Source: Mycobacterium alsense (GTDB lineage Bacteria > Actinomycetota > Actinomycetes > Mycobacteriales > Mycobacteriaceae). From it: a stretch of 64,000 nucleotides of DNA. Below the pieces are notes generated by a model. The model saw only the letters and a program-made list of their open reading frames with translations. It was not told where the DNA came from and ran no database searches. Positions within the stretch are counted from its first letter, which is position 1. Every line of letters begins with the position of its first letter. Shown here piece after piece: positions 44,197 through 55,000 of the stretch. Made by a program: the position numbers and the translations under genes. The stretch spans positions 62,001 to 126,000 of the forward strand of contig NZ_MVHD01000007.1 of the NCBI RefSeq assembly GCF_002086635.1, given 5' to 3'.

Positions 44197-46241
44197 GCCA
44201 TGCCTCCCGCCGTGGCCGGCACGGGTTCCAGCGTGCCGTTGCGCAGATGCAGCGTGCGCGGGCACAGGTCCTCCAGCCCCACGAAGTCGTGCGAGATGAC
44301 GACCACCGTCAGGTCCTGCTCGCGGCGCAGGTCTTCCAGCAACCGCAGCAGGCCGCGCTGGCTGGCGGCGTCCAGCCCGGCCAGCGGCTCGTCGAGGATG
44401 AGGGCCCGCGGGGAACGGGCCAACAGTCCGGCCAGCACCACGCGCCGCATCTGGCCGCCGCTGAGCTGGTCGATGCGCCGCCTGGCCAGCGTGGAATCGA
44501 GTCCGACGACGGCCAGGGCCGCGGCGACGCGATCGGTCTCGCGGTGCGAAAAGCCCGCCGCGGAGGCCACTTCCAGGTCGACGCGGCTGCGCATCAGTTG
44601 CAGCCGGGCCGCCTGGAACGACAGCGCCACCGCGCCCACCTGCTCGTGGGTGGGCCGGCCGTCCATGAGGCAGGTGCCGGTGGTCGGGATGGTCAGCCCG
44701 GCCATGATCCACGCCAGTGTCGACTTGCCCGAGCCGTTGCCGCCGTGGATCAGCACGCCGTCGCCCTGCCCCACCGCGAAGCTGACGTCGCGCAGGGCGG
44801 TCTTGGCCCACGGGGTGCCACTACCGTATTCGTGACCGACGTTGCGAAGTTCGATCACCGGCGCGTGCGGGCTGTGGTCGACCGGGACGGGCCTGGCCGG
44901 AGCGGCCGCGGTCTCGACCATGCCGGTATTGTCGGGCGAATCGCTGAGATCGATTGTGCGGTCGGCTGAATCGGCCTCGTTGTTGTAGTGCGTGATGTGC
45001 ACCAGGGCGGTGCGGTGCCGCTTGGTGAGCCCCGACAACACGCCCAACAACGCGTCCCGTCCCTCTTGGTCGACCATGGTGGTGACCTCGTCGGCGATGA
45101 GCAGCGCCGGTTCGCGGGCCAGGGCCGCGGCGAGCGCGAGCCGCTGCAGTTCGCCCCCGGACAGGCTGCCCGTGTCGCGTTGGGCGAGCCCGTCGAGGCC
45201 GACCTCGCCCAGCAGCCGGTCGACGTCGATCTTGGTGCCCGGTGGCAGGCCCCAGACCACGTCGTCGGCGACCCGGGTGCCCAGCACCTGGCTTTCGGGG
45301 TGCTGCAGTACCAGGGCGGTGCCGCCCAGCTTGCCCAGGCCCACCGCGCCCGGCCGGTCGACGGTGCCCGACGTCGGTTCCCGCCCGGCCAAAATCAGCA
45401 TCAGCGTGGTCTTCCCGGAACCGTTGGGCCCGGTGATCGCGACGTGTTCGCCGACCCGGAACTCCAGGCTGATCTCGCGCAGCGCGTCCTGGCGGGCGCC
45501 GGGGTAGCGGAAACGCACCTTGTCCAGCCGCACCGGGACCGGTCCGACATCGCCCCGCTCGCCCTCGCTTCCGTCCCAGGCGTCCAACTTGTGCACGTCG
45601 GGAAGGCCGCGCATCCGTTCCAGCAGGCGCGACAGCGCCCACCAGCCGATCAGCGACACGACCATGATCCCGATGCCGTAGTAGGCCAGCACCAACCACT
45701 GCCAGTAGTGCAGCGCGACAGCGAAATAGCGCTTCAGGTCGCCCGCGGCGCCCTGCATGTGCACCCGGCCCAAGAACCTGGCGACGCCTTCCACGTTCGC
45801 GGTGGCCACCTCGAAGATCAGGTGGCGCAGCCGGGTCATCACGGTCAGCGCGCCGACGTTCGCGGCGCCGAAGGCCAACCCGGCGACCAGCGACGAGATG
45901 ATGACGGTGAACGCGCCCCGTCCCTTGCGTTTGATGAACCCGGTCAGGCCGCCGATGTAGACGCAGTGGACGACGGACATGAACCCGCCGAGGCCGGCGA
46001 TCAAAAAGGCGATCACCCCGGCGGCGACGGTCGCGGCCGTAAGCACCCGGAGCCGGTAGCGGTAGGCCAACAGCCCGGTGGGCACGGTGCCCAGCAGGGC
46101 CAGCCCGGCCGCGAAGGGAACCACGACGGAGATGATGGCGATCACCGCGCACAGCGCCCCCATCACTGCCGCCTGCGCCAACTCGACCGGCCGCAGCGCG
46201 CCACCCCGGTGAGGTGAACGGCGGGGTCGGGGGACGGTCAC
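44193..46241 (-). CDS. ECF transporter fusion: membrane domain plus two ABC ATPase domains
   Basis: The protein has 682 residues from GTG 46241; the open frame extends far upstream, but that part overlaps other genes. About 220 N-terminal residues form a polytopic S-component-like membrane domain. Two ATPases follow: first Walker [13 protein letters not shown], signature [12 protein letters not shown], Walker [11 protein letters not shown]; second [34 protein letters not shown]. The first has Glu-Val in place of Glu-Pro. With EcfT this is a whole ECF importer in two genes, as in M. tuberculosis Rv2326c-Rv2325c. Confidence 0.9.
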   Translation of the reverse strand: MTVPRPRRSPHRGGALRPVELAQAAVMGALCAVIAIISVVVPFAAGLALLGTVPTGLLAYRYRLRVLTAATVAAGVIAFLIAGLGGFMSVVHCVYIGGLTGFIKRKGRGAFTVIISSLVAGLAFGAANVGALTVMTRLRHLIFEVATANVEGVARFLGRVHMQGAAGDLKRYFAVALHYWQWLVLAYYGIGIMVVSLIGWWALSRLLERMRGLPDVHKLDAWDGSEGERGDVGPVPVRLDKVRFRYPGARQDALREISLEFRVGEHVAITGPNGSGKTTLMLILAGREPTSGTVDRPGAVGLGKLGGTALVLQHPESQVLGTRVADDVVWGLPPGTKIDVDRLLGEVGLDGLAQRDTGSLSGGELQRLALAAALAREPALLIADEVTTMVDQEGRDALLGVLSGLTKRHRTALVHITHYNNEADSADRTIDLSDSPDNTGMVETAAAPARPVPVDHSPHAPVIELRNVGHEYGSGTPWAKTALRDVSFAVGQGDGVLIHGGNGSGKSTLAWIMAGLTIPTTGTCLMDGRPTHEQVGAVALSFQAARLQLMRSRVDLEVASAAGFSHRETDRVAAALAVVGLDSTLARRRIDQLSGGQMRRVVLAGLLARSPRALILDEPLAGLDAASQRGLLRLLEDLRREQDLTVVVISHDFVGLEDLCPRTLHLRNGTLEPVPATAGGMA

Positions 46242-46333
46242 TTTATCGATTCTGCCAGGCCGCGGCGGTGACGACCCGCGCCACACCACGCCGGCCGGGT
46301 TTTCCGGGCGGGCCGTGTGGCACTCGTCTCGCT

Positions 46334-46344
46334 TAGCAAAGCTA
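46334..46344. promoter_or_regulatory. Palindrome upstream of the MarR gene (putative operator)
   Basis: TAGC-AAA-GCTA is a perfect 11-bp palindrome 16 bp before the MarR start, inside a longer imperfect one (GCTT...AAGC). It lies between the MarR gene and the divergent ECF transporter gene. Autoregulation by the MarR protein is the likely use. Confidence 0.45.
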
Positions 46345-46359
46345 TGCAAGCATGGACAC

Positions 46360-46857
46360 ATGAATGCATCCGCCGCCAACCACAACGATGTCGTTGACGC
46401 CGCCACCAACGAGCCGCAATCGGGCCTGGGGGCCGACCTACTCGCCGTGGTCGCGCGCCTCAACCGGCTGGCCACCCAGCGCATCCAGATGCCGTTGCCC
46501 GCGGCGCAGGCCAGGCTGCTGGCCACCATCGAGGCGCACGGGGAAGCCCGGATCGGCGACCTCGCGGGCGTCGACCACTGCTCACAACCCACGATGACCA
46601 CGCAGGTGCGCCGGCTCGAGGACGCCGGCCTGGTCACCCGGACCGTCGACCCCGGTGACGCCCGGGCGGTCCGGATCCGGATCACCCCGCAGGGGATACG
46701 CACGCTCAACGCCGTCCGCGCCGACCGCGCCGCGGCGATCGAACCGCAATTGGCCCTGCTCGATGCCGCCGAGCGCAAGGTCCTCAAGGAAGCGGTCGAC
46801 GTGCTGCGACGCCTTCTCGAGAACGCCGCGACGACGCCGCGGCGCCATACCCTGTGA
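46360..46857 (+). CDS. MarR family transcriptional regulator
   Basis: The protein has 165 residues from ATG 46360. The winged helix is shown by [39 protein letters not shown] and the wing [15 protein letters not shown]. It diverges from the ECF transporter gene over about 118 bp with a palindrome at 46334-46344, so it probably controls that transporter and itself. The location agrees with M. tuberculosis Rv2327. The inducing ligand is unknown. Confidence 0.9.
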   Translation: MNASAANHNDVVDAATNEPQSGLGADLLAVVARLNRLATQRIQMPLPAAQARLLATIEAHGEARIGDLAGVDHCSQPTMTTQVRRLEDAGLVTRTVDPGDARAVRIRITPQGIRTLNAVRADRAAAIEPQLALLDAAERKVLKEAVDVLRRLLENAATTPRRHTL

Positions 46858-46961
46858 TCGCCCACCACGGTGGCCACACCGCCGCCGGCGGGTAGACACT
46901 GGGAATCACCCGACAGCCCGGAAGAGCGCTGTGGTCTGACCGACGACGAAAGGCGGGGACG

Positions 46962-49310
46962 ATGCCGACGCAGGCTTCCTCGCCCTTGACCGTCTGGGTG
47001 GGGCCGACGAGGTACGTCTTCTCCCCCGGCCGCGACGTGCTGGTGGGCTACGGCGGCGAGGTCGACATCCCGCTCGAGGCCGCGGCCGCAGGCGCCGACC
47101 CGGCGCCTCGCCCCGAGGTGGTGCTGCGGTTCACCGGGAACAACTGGGTGGCCATCGACACCGGCCCCCACGGCATGTACGTCGACGGGTCGCGGGTGTC
47201 GACGCTCGACATCCGGTCCGGTCAGGCGATCGCGATCGGTGACCCGCAGCGGGGCCCGCGCCTGGTCTTCCAGGTCGGTCCGCCCGTACCGCCGCCCGGT
47301 CCCCCGCACCGCGCCGACCCCAATCTGCTGGCCCCGACCGAGCGACCCACCCAGCGCATGCGGGTCCCGGCGCCGCCGCCCGCGGCGGAGCCGCCCGTGG
47401 AGCCCGCGCCGCCGCCGGCGGCACCGCCCGTTCCGGCTTCGCCCGCGCCGCCGCCCGTCCCGCCCGCGCCGGCGCCGGCGCCCGTCGCGCGGGAGGAGCA
47501 GACGGAGGGCCCGGGGCTGATCGAGCGGATGATCACGCGAAAGCTGCGGGCCCCCCGCGAGGCCGTCCGCGCGCCGGACGGCAACTCCACCTTCCGGCTG
47601 CCGCTCGCGTCGGGGGCGCGCACCAGCGGCGTCGTCGCCTACCGGTTGGGGCTGACGGTCGACGGGCGCGACGTGCTCACGGACGTCTCGTTCACCGCGG
47701 GGCTGGGGACGTTGACCGCCGTCGTGGGGCCGTCTTCTGCGCGCGGCTCGGCGCTGCTCGAATTGCTCGCCGGCAGGCGCGAACTCGGCTCCGGCCGAGC
47801 CACCGTGGACGGGCACGACGTGCACGCCGAGCCCGAGTCCATGCGCACACGCATCGGGATCGTGCGGCGCGACGAGTGCGTCCACCCGCGGCTCACCGTC
47901 GAGCAGGCCCTGACGTACGCCGCCGAGCTGCGCCTGCCGCCGGCAACCGCGCCCGAGCACCGCCACCGCGTGGTGGATCAGGTTCTCGAGGAGGTCGGGC
48001 TGGCGCCCCACCGCGCGACCCGGATCGGCAGGCTCCCGCCCGAGCTGCGCCGGTGCGTGTCGATGGCGGTCGAGCTGCTCACCCGCCCGACGCTGCTCGT
48101 GGTCGACGACCCGGGCGCCGGCCTGGATCCGGCGCAGCAAGACCACGTGATGACCGTGCTGCGCCGCCAGGCCGACATCGGCTGCGTCGTGGTGGTGGCG
48201 GTGCCCCCGCAGGCGTCGCCGCGCAACCTCCACATCTGCGACCAGGTGGTGGTCCTCACGGCGAGGGGCACCGCCGCCTTCGTCGGGGCTCCCCGACAAC
48301 TCGAGCCCGAGATGGGCAGCGCCGACTGGGCGACGGTCCTCGAGCGGGTCGGCGCCGATCCCGACGGCGCGCACCGGGCATACCTGGACCGTCGACCGGC
48401 GCCGCCCGCGCCGCCCGAGGTCGCCGCGCCGTGGCCCCGCCCGGCCGGGCTCTCCGCGAACCGGCAAATCCGGCTGCTGGCCCGCCGTCAGCTCCGCCTG
48501 ATGTTCGCCGACCGCACCTACGTGCTGTTTTTGGCCATCCTGCCCTCACTGCTGGCGGCGCTGACCCTGCTGATCCCCGGCGATTCCGGCCTGGGCCGGC
48601 CCGAGCCGGGGGGCCCCAACCCCCACGAGGCCATCGAGATCCTGGCCGCGCTCAACATCGGCGCGGTGATCCTGGGCACCGCCCTGACCATCCGGGCGGT
48701 GGTCGAGGAGCGTCGCGTCTTCCGGCGCGAGCAGGCCATCGGGCTGTCGACGGCGGCGTACCTGGCCGCCAAGGTCGCCGTCTTCGGTCTGGCCGCACTC
48801 GTCCTGACGGCGGTCTTCTTCGCGATCGTGATCGTCGCCAGGGGCGGGCCCGTGCACGGCGCCGTGCTGCTGGGCAATGCGACGGTCGAGCTCTACGTGG
48901 CCGTGGCGTTGACGGCCGTCGTCTCCGCGGTCGTCGGGCTGATGCTGTCGACGCTGGGCAACCGGCTGCGAGAGGTGCTGCCGCTGCTCGTGCCGGTGAT
49001 CCTGGCCTCCCTGCTGTTCAACGGGAGCCTCGTTCAGCTGGTGGGCCAGTGGGGCTTTCAGCAGGTTTCGTGGTTCGTGCCCGCCCAGTGGGGCTTCGCG
49101 GCATCGGCGTCGACCGTCGACCTGCGCCGCGTCGACGCGCTCGCCGCCAACACCTTGATGTGGACCCATTATTCGGGCTGGTGGTTGTTCGATGTGGTCA
49201 TGCTGGCGGTCCTCGGCACGGTCGCGGCCGGTGTCGCGGCCTATCGGCTGCGTCGGGTGAGCCCAGTCCGTCGCGCGCGAGGCGATTTTCCCGCCGCCGC
49301 TTCACGCTGA
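46962..49310 (+). CDS. FHA-ABC membrane protein with degenerate ATPase motifs
   Basis: The protein has 782 residues. The order is: a degenerate FHA-like domain (about 8-105, without the Ser-Arg-x-x-His signature), a Pro/Ala-rich linker (about 106-185), an ABC-type domain (about 225-440), and a C-terminal ABC2-type membrane domain with about six helices (from about 510). The ABC domain has lost most catalytic features: Walker A reads [11 protein letters not shown] without Lys, the signature is LPPELRRC, Walker B is [10 protein letters not shown], and the H-loop region VAVPPQAS has no His. It resembles the architecture of Rv1747 but probably cannot hydrolyse ATP. Confidence 0.82.
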   Translation: MPTQASSPLTVWVGPTRYVFSPGRDVLVGYGGEVDIPLEAAAAGADPAPRPEVVLRFTGNNWVAIDTGPHGMYVDGSRVSTLDIRSGQAIAIGDPQRGPRLVFQVGPPVPPPGPPHRADPNLLAPTERPTQRMRVPAPPPAAEPPVEPAPPPAAPPVPASPAPPPVPPAPAPAPVAREEQTEGPGLIERMITRKLRAPREAVRAPDGNSTFRLPLASGARTSGVVAYRLGLTVDGRDVLTDVSFTAGLGTLTAVVGPSSARGSALLELLAGRRELGSGRATVDGHDVHAEPESMRTRIGIVRRDECVHPRLTVEQALTYAAELRLPPATAPEHRHRVVDQVLEEVGLAPHRATRIGRLPPELRRCVSMAVELLTRPTLLVVDDPGAGLDPAQQDHVMTVLRRQADIGCVVVVAVPPQASPRNLHICDQVVVLTARGTAAFVGAPRQLEPEMGSADWATVLERVGADPDGAHRAYLDRRPAPPAPPEVAAPWPRPAGLSANRQIRLLARRQLRLMFADRTYVLFLAILPSLLAALTLLIPGDSGLGRPEPGGPNPHEAIEILAALNIGAVILGTALTIRAVVEERRVFRREQAIGLSTAAYLAAKVAVFGLAALVLTAVFFAIVIVARGGPVHGAVLLGNATVELYVAVALTAVVSAVVGLMLSTLGNRLREVLPLLVPVILASLLFNGSLVQLVGQWGFQQVSWFVPAQWGFAASASTVDLRRVDALAANTLMWTHYSGWWLFDVVMLAVLGTVAAGVAAYRLRRVSPVRRARGDFPAAASR

Positions 49311-49391
49311 AAGTCGTCAGCGCGCACTCGACGCGACCAAAGCGCTCGTTGACCTGTTTGCGGGGCCCCGCGGGGGGATACCGTCCTGTTT

Positions 49392-51332
49392 ATGGCGCCA
49401 GAGATTTCCAGCACTGCCCAACACCTGCGCAACGCCCTGGACGGGCGGTGGCGCGACATGAAGAACCGGATGCGCGACACGCTCACCGAGGACCTGTTCC
49501 GCCCGCACTACACGCCCAACACGGTGATCGCCCGCACCAAGGTGGCCGAGCAGATGCGGATCATGGCCGCGTTCGGCGCCGCCGCCGACTCGTTCCGCAA
49601 GGAGCACGGCGGCACCGGCGACGTGGGCGCGGCCATCTCGATGATCGAGATGCTGGCGATGTCGGACCTGTCGCTGATGGTGAAGGCCGGGGTGCAGTGG
49701 GGGCTGTTCGGCGGGGCCGTCGAGAACCTGGGCACCGAGCGCCACCACGAGACCTACGTGCCGAAGATCATCAGCCTCGAGCTGCGCGGCTGCTTCGCGA
49801 TGACCGAGACCGGGCACGGCAGCGACGTCCAGTCGCTGGAGACCACCGCGACCTACGACCCCGAGACCGAAGAGTTCGTCATCGACTCCCCCACCCCGAC
49901 CGCCCGCAAGGACTACATCGGCGGCGCCGCCGAAACCGCCACCATGGCAGCGGTTTTCGCGCAACTGATCACCACCGAGGACGGCAAGCCGGTCAACCAT
50001 GGCGTGCACTGCGTCCTGGTACCCATCCGCGACGCCGACGGCAACGACCTGCCCGGGGTGACCACCTCGGACTGCGAATACAAGGGCGGCCTGCCCGGCG
50101 TCGACAACGGCCGCATCGTCTTCGACCACGTCCGCGTCCCGCGGGTGAACCTGCTGAACAAATACGGCGACGTCGCCGCCGACGGCACCTACAGCTCCCC
50201 GATCGACAACCCGAATCGCCGGTTCTTCACGATGCTGGGCACCCTGGTGCGGGGCCGGATCACCGTCGGCGGCAGCGCGGGCGCCGCCGCGCGCGTCGCG
50301 CTCGACATCGCCACCCGATACGCGTTGGAGCGCAGGCAATTCAGCGCCCCCGACGGCGGCGGCGAGGTGCTGATCATGGACTACCTGGTGCACCAGCGGC
50401 GGCTGTTCCCGCTGATCGCCAAGTCGTACGCGCTGCAGTTCGCCCAGAACGAACTGGTCAGCAGGTGCCACGACGTCCAGACGGCCGACGCCCCCGACGC
50501 CGAAGAGCAGCGCGAACTGGAGGCCCGCGCCGCGGGGCTGAAGGCCGCCAACACCTGGCACGCCTCGCGCGCGATCCAGGAGGCCCGCGAGGCCTGCGGC
50601 GGCGCGGGTTACATGGCCGAGAACCGGCTGATCGCGCTGCGCGGCGACACCGACGTGTTCACCACCTTCGAGGGCGACAACCACGTGCTGACCCAGCTGG
50701 TGGCCAAGGAGCTGCTGACGGCCTACGCCGACGACATCCGCAGCATGAGCCCGGTCGAATGGGTGCGCTTCGCCGCCAACACCGTCGGCGAGCGGGTCAT
50801 GAAACGCACCGCGGCCGAAGCGATCATGCAGACGATCGTCGACGCCCGCCAGGACAGCGAAGAAGAGGGCAGCCTGTTCAACCGCGGCACCCAGGTGACG
50901 ATGTTCGAGGACCGCGAAAACTATCTGCTGTCCTCGGTCGCGCGCCGGCTGCAGGGCAAGTCCAAGGAGATGTCGGAATTCGACGCGTTCAACGCCGTGC
51001 AGGACCACGTGCTGCACGCGGCGGGCGCGCACATCGACCGAATCGTGTTGGAGGCCTTCGTCGCCGGGATCGACTCGTGCAAGGACGAGGAGGCCCGCAA
51101 CCTGCTGGAACTCCTCTGCGACCTGTATGCGTTGTCGGTGATCGAGGACGACAAGGCCTGGTACATCGAGCACGGCTACCTGTCGAGCGGACGGGCCAAG
51201 GCGGTCACCCGCGGCATCAATGACCGGTGCCGCAAGCTGCGCCCGCACGCCACGACGCTCGTCGACGGGTTCGGCATCCCGGAGCCGCTGCGCTACGCCG
51301 AGATGCTGCACCCGGAGAACCTGCCGGACTGA
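49392..51332 (+). CDS. Acyl-CoA dehydrogenase/oxidase-like flavoprotein
   Basis: The protein has 646 residues, much longer than ordinary acyl-CoA dehydrogenases and close to acyl-CoA oxidases. The N-terminal domain has MTETGHGSDVQSLETTATYD, the middle domain VFDHVRVPRVNLLNKYGDV. The catalytic Glu is in DVFTTFEGDNHVLTQLVA, the oxidase-type sequence. About 150 extra C-terminal residues form a further helical domain. It would oxidise a long-chain acyl-CoA to the enoyl form. It stands alone and ends at a hairpin shared with the convergent lipoprotein gene. Confidence 0.88.
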   Translation: MAPEISSTAQHLRNALDGRWRDMKNRMRDTLTEDLFRPHYTPNTVIARTKVAEQMRIMAAFGAAADSFRKEHGGTGDVGAAISMIEMLAMSDLSLMVKAGVQWGLFGGAVENLGTERHHETYVPKIISLELRGCFAMTETGHGSDVQSLETTATYDPETEEFVIDSPTPTARKDYIGGAAETATMAAVFAQLITTEDGKPVNHGVHCVLVPIRDADGNDLPGVTTSDCEYKGGLPGVDNGRIVFDHVRVPRVNLLNKYGDVAADGTYSSPIDNPNRRFFTMLGTLVRGRITVGGSAGAAARVALDIATRYALERRQFSAPDGGGEVLIMDYLVHQRRLFPLIAKSYALQFAQNELVSRCHDVQTADAPDAEEQRELEARAAGLKAANTWHASRAIQEAREACGGAGYMAENRLIALRGDTDVFTTFEGDNHVLTQLVAKELLTAYADDIRSMSPVEWVRFAANTVGERVMKRTAAEAIMQTIVDARQDSEEEGSLFNRGTQVTMFEDRENYLLSSVARRLQGKSKEMSEFDAFNAVQDHVLHAAGAHIDRIVLEAFVAGIDSCKDEEARNLLELLCDLYALSVIEDDKAWYIEHGYLSSGRAKAVTRGINDRCRKLRPHATTLVDGFGIPEPLRYAEMLHPENLPD

Positions 51333-51333
51333 T

Positions 51334-51347
51334 ACCCCGAAAGGGGT
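51334..51347. terminator. Short GAAA-loop hairpin between convergent genes
   Basis: ACCCC-GAAA-GGGGT forms a 5-bp stem with a stable tetraloop between the flavoprotein stop and the end of the convergent lipoprotein gene. It has no U-tract. It could end transcription in both directions, as such hairpins often do in mycobacteria. Confidence 0.45.
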
Positions 51348-51359
51348 TGCGCGCGAACG

Positions 51360-51842
51360 CTATTGGTGGGGGATCTTGCCCTGCGCCTGCAGTTTGCCGT
51401 CCGGGCCGATCTGGAACTTCACCGTGCCCGTCCCGGTTGGACAGCAGGGCTGGTCCTTGCCGACCTGCCACCGGTACTGCACCGTGACGGTGTCGTCGGC
51501 CGGCGGCAACACGGTGATGTAGGGCTTCGGGTTGGGGGTGGGTGTGCCCAGCGGGGTGTTGTGGTCGAAGAACACCAGCTGCTGGGGGGTCGACTCGCTG
51601 GCGATGGTCGGAATGATTTGCACCCAATACAAACGGCAGTTCCTCGTGTGCCCGCGGGCGATCTCGACCCAGCGCGTGCCCGGGGTCGTGACGGGCACCG
51701 CGGAGATGGCCCGGCGCACCGTGTCGGCCTTCGGCCCGTCGGAGTCCTTGCACTTGTCGGGCGGCATGGCGGGCGGGGCCGGCGCCTTCGAGGCGCAACC
51801 GGCGGCCAGCAGGATCGCCAGGATCACCATCAGCCGACGCAC
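51360..51842 (-). CDS. lppP: LppP/LprE family lipoprotein
   Basis: The protein has 160 residues. A signal peptide ends in the lipobox LLAAGC (Cys16). The mature part has paired cysteines and the family motif FFDHNTPLGTPTPNPKPYIT. It is an exported, lipid-anchored protein of unknown biochemical role. The position and family agree with M. tuberculosis lppP (Rv2330c). It converges on the acyl-CoA dehydrogenase-like gene and diverges from the nitrate reductase gene. Confidence 0.88.
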   Translation of the reverse strand: MRRLMVILAILLAAGCASKAPAPPAMPPDKCKDSDGPKADTVRRAISAVPVTTPGTRWVEIARGHTRNCRLYWVQIIPTIASESTPQQLVFFDHNTPLGTPTPNPKPYITVLPPADDTVTVQYRWQVGKDQPCCPTGTGTVKFQIGPDGKLQAQGKIPHQ

Positions 51843-51994
51843 GCCGTGAGCTTAGCGAAGGCGGGGAAACTCCGACTCGCGGCCACGCGGGCATTCGTGT
51901 CCCGGTCGCGCAGTCGGCGTCGACCCACCCTGACCTGGGAGATTGAGGTCCTCTGGCCACCTCACCGCCGCATCGGCCGCGGTGAGAGGAACCC

Positions 51995-52032
51995 GTAAAA
52001 CGCGAGAAACGCCGCATATCCGGTGCCGAAAC
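51995..52032 (+). promoter_or_regulatory. GlnR box upstream of the nitrate reductase gene
   Basis: Four pentamers GTAAA, GAAAC, TATCC and GAAAC are each separated by exactly six bases. This is the actinobacterial GlnR pattern (GTnAC-n6-GAAAC repeated), with two perfect GAAAC half-sites. It ends 55 bp before the GTG start. GlnR activates nitrogen-assimilation genes when nitrogen is limiting, which fits nitrate assimilation. Confidence 0.75.
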
Positions 52033-52087
52033 ATGCTCACCGCACCATTCACCGCAAGCCCGTTGCGCGCGAAGGAGGGACGTAGGC

Positions 52088-55000
52088 GTGACTGCCGAGC
52101 CCGCTGCGGCCCCCGGAACCTCTGAGTTCTCCGACGCCGGCGCCGTGAAAACCATGTGCGCTTACTGCGGCGTCGGCTGCGGCATGCTGCTACAGGTCGC
52201 CACCGACCCCGTAAGCGGGCGCCGCCGGGTGGCGAAGGCTCTTGGCAACAAGCAACACCCGGCCAACTTCGGTCGGGTGTGCACCAAGGGGGCAACCACC
52301 GCCGACATGCTTGCGGCCCCGGGCCGGATGGACTCCGCATACGTTCGCGACGACCGCGGCGAACCGCTCCAGCCCGTCGACACCGACACCGCGATCACCC
52401 GTTGCGCCAAGCGGTTACGGGCCATCATCGACGAGCACGGCCCGGACTCGTTCGCGATGTACGTCTCGGGCCAGATGTCCATCGAGGCTCAGTACCTCGC
52501 GAACAAGTTGACCAAGGGGTTCATCGGCACCAACCAGATCGAGTCGAACTCGCGGCTGTGCATGGCCAGCGCGAGTTCCGGTTACAAGCTGTCCCTGGGT
52601 GCGGACGGACCGCCCGGCTCGTATCAGGACTTCGACCGCGCCGACGTCTTTCTCGTCATCGGCGCCAACATGGCCGACTGCCACCCGATCCTGTTCCTGC
52701 GCATGATGGACCGCGTCAAGGCGGGCGCCAAGCTGATCGTGGTGGACCCGCGCCGCACGGCGACCGCCGACAAGGCCGACCTGTTCCTGCAGATCGCCCC
52801 CGGCTCCGACCTCGCGCTGCTCAACGGGCTATTGCACCTGATCGTCGAGGATGGGCACATCGACGCGGATTTCATCGCCGAGTTCACCGAGGGCTGGGAG
52901 GTGATGCCCGGCTTCCTGCAGCAGTACACCCCCGACGCGGTCAGCGAAATCACCGGCATCCCACCCGAAGACATCCGCGCGGCGGCCCGCATGCTCGGCG
53001 CGGCCGACAACTTCATGAGCTGCTGGACGATGGGCCTCAACCAGAGCACCCACGGCACCTGGAACACCAACGCCATCTGCAACCTGCACCTGGCCACCGG
53101 CGCGATCTGCAAGCCCGGCAGCGGCCCCTTTTCCCTCACCGGGCAGCCCAACGCCATGGGCGGCCGCGAAATGGGTTACCTGGGGCCGGGTCTGCCGGGC
53201 CAGCGGTCGGTGGCATCGGCCGACGACCGCGAGTTCGTCGAGGACCGCTGGGGCGTCCCGCGCGGTACGCTGCGCACCGAGGCCGGCGCCGCCACCGTCG
53301 ACATGTTCGCCCGCATGGCCGACGGCCGGATCAAGGCCTGCTGGATCGTGTGCACCAACCCCGTTGCCTCGGTGGCGAATCGGAGGACGGTCCTGGCCGG
53401 GCTGGAACGCGCGGAGCTGGTGATCGGCCAGGACGCCTTCCTGGAGACCGAGACCAACCAATACGCCGACGTGTTGTTGCCGGCCGCATTGTGGGCGGAA
53501 TCCCAGGGCGTGATGGTCAACTCCGAACGCACCATGACGCTGTTCCAGCCGGCGGTCCAGGCGCCGGGCCAGGCGCTGCCGGACTGGCAGATCATCGCCC
53601 GGATCGCCTGTGAGATGGGCTTTTCCGAAGCGTTCAGCTACGACCGCGCCGAGGACGTCTTCGAGGAGATCAAGGGGTTTTCGAACCGGAAGACCGGCTA
53701 CGACCTGCGCGGGGTCAGCTACGAGCGGCTGCGCCGGACGCCCTTGCAGTGGCCCTGCCCGCCCGAGGGCGCCCGCGACCGCAATCCGATCCGGTACGTC
53801 AACGACGGCGTCAGCCAGAATCGGCTGGTCCGCGGGGACGGCAGCGTGCCGCGGCTGGCCTTCCCGACCCCCACCGGCCGCGCGGCGTTCTTCGCCCGCC
53901 CGCATCTGCCGCCCGACGAAATGCCCGACGACGACTACCCGTTCCTGTTGAACACCGGGCGCCTGCCGCACCAGTGGCACACGATGACCAAGACCGGGAA
54001 GGTCGCCAAGCTCAACAAGCTCAACCCGGGCCCGTTCGTCGAGATCCACCCCGACGACGCCGACCGGCTACAAGTCAGCGACGACGACCCGGTCGAAATC
54101 GCCTCCCGCCGCGGCCGTGCCGTGCTGCCCGCGGTGGTCAGCGACCGGGTGCGTCCCGGCAATTGCTTTGCCCCCTTTCATTGGAACGACGCGTTCGGCG
54201 AATACCTGTCGATCAACGCGGTCACCAACGACGCGGTGGATCCGATATCGAGCCAGCCGGAGTTCAAGGCGTGCGCCGTCACCCTGGCAAAGGTCGCCGT
54301 GTCCCAACCCGAAGAAACTCCCGCCGAGGGCGTCACCTCCCCGCTCGACGCGCTGGCCGAAATCCTCGGCGTGGCAACCCAACCCGCGCCCGAATTCGAC
54401 GAGCCCGGCCGCTCCTACCTCGCCGGGATGCTGACCGGGTTGCGTTCAGAAGCCGGACGCCGCGCGGGCGGGGTGCCCACGCTGCCCGCCACCGCGCCGT
54501 TCGACTCCAGCACCCGGCACTGGGTGGACGGCCTGCTCGCCGGGCTGTTCTCCCGCATCGAGGCACCCCGGCCGATACCGGCGCAGGCCGTCAACGAGCC
54601 GGCCGCCGAACCGAAACCGGCGCCCGACCGAACGCCGATCGTGGTGCTGTGGGCCTCGCAGACCGGAAATGCCGAAGAGCTCGCCGCCGAAGTCGCCGCG
54701 CGATTGGGCGAGGCCGGATTGCCGGCCGCGCTGCGCGGGATGGACGATTTCCCGGTGTCCGAGCTGCCGGCGGCGAGGGAACTGCTGCTGATCACCAGCA
54801 CGACCGGCGACGGCGATCCGCCCGACAACGCCGCCGGCCTGTGGCGGGCGTTGACGGCCGACGGCGCCCCGCGCCTCACCGCTACGCGTTATGCCGTTCT
54901 CGCGCTGGGCGACTCGAACTACGACGATTTCTGCGGTCACGGGCGCCGGCTCGACGAGCGCCTCGCCGAGCTCGGGGCGACCCGCCTCGCCGCCCGGCGC

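Noticed and set aside
46242..48467. N-terminal extension of the ECF ATPase frame to 1424 codons
   Set aside because: The extension is antisense to the MarR and FHA-ABC genes and has no domain. The real protein begins near GTG 46241.
47876..51223. 1115-codon open frame on the plus strand
   Set aside because: It covers the FHA-ABC and flavoprotein genes in a shifted frame and encodes only Arg/Gly/Ala-rich sequence.
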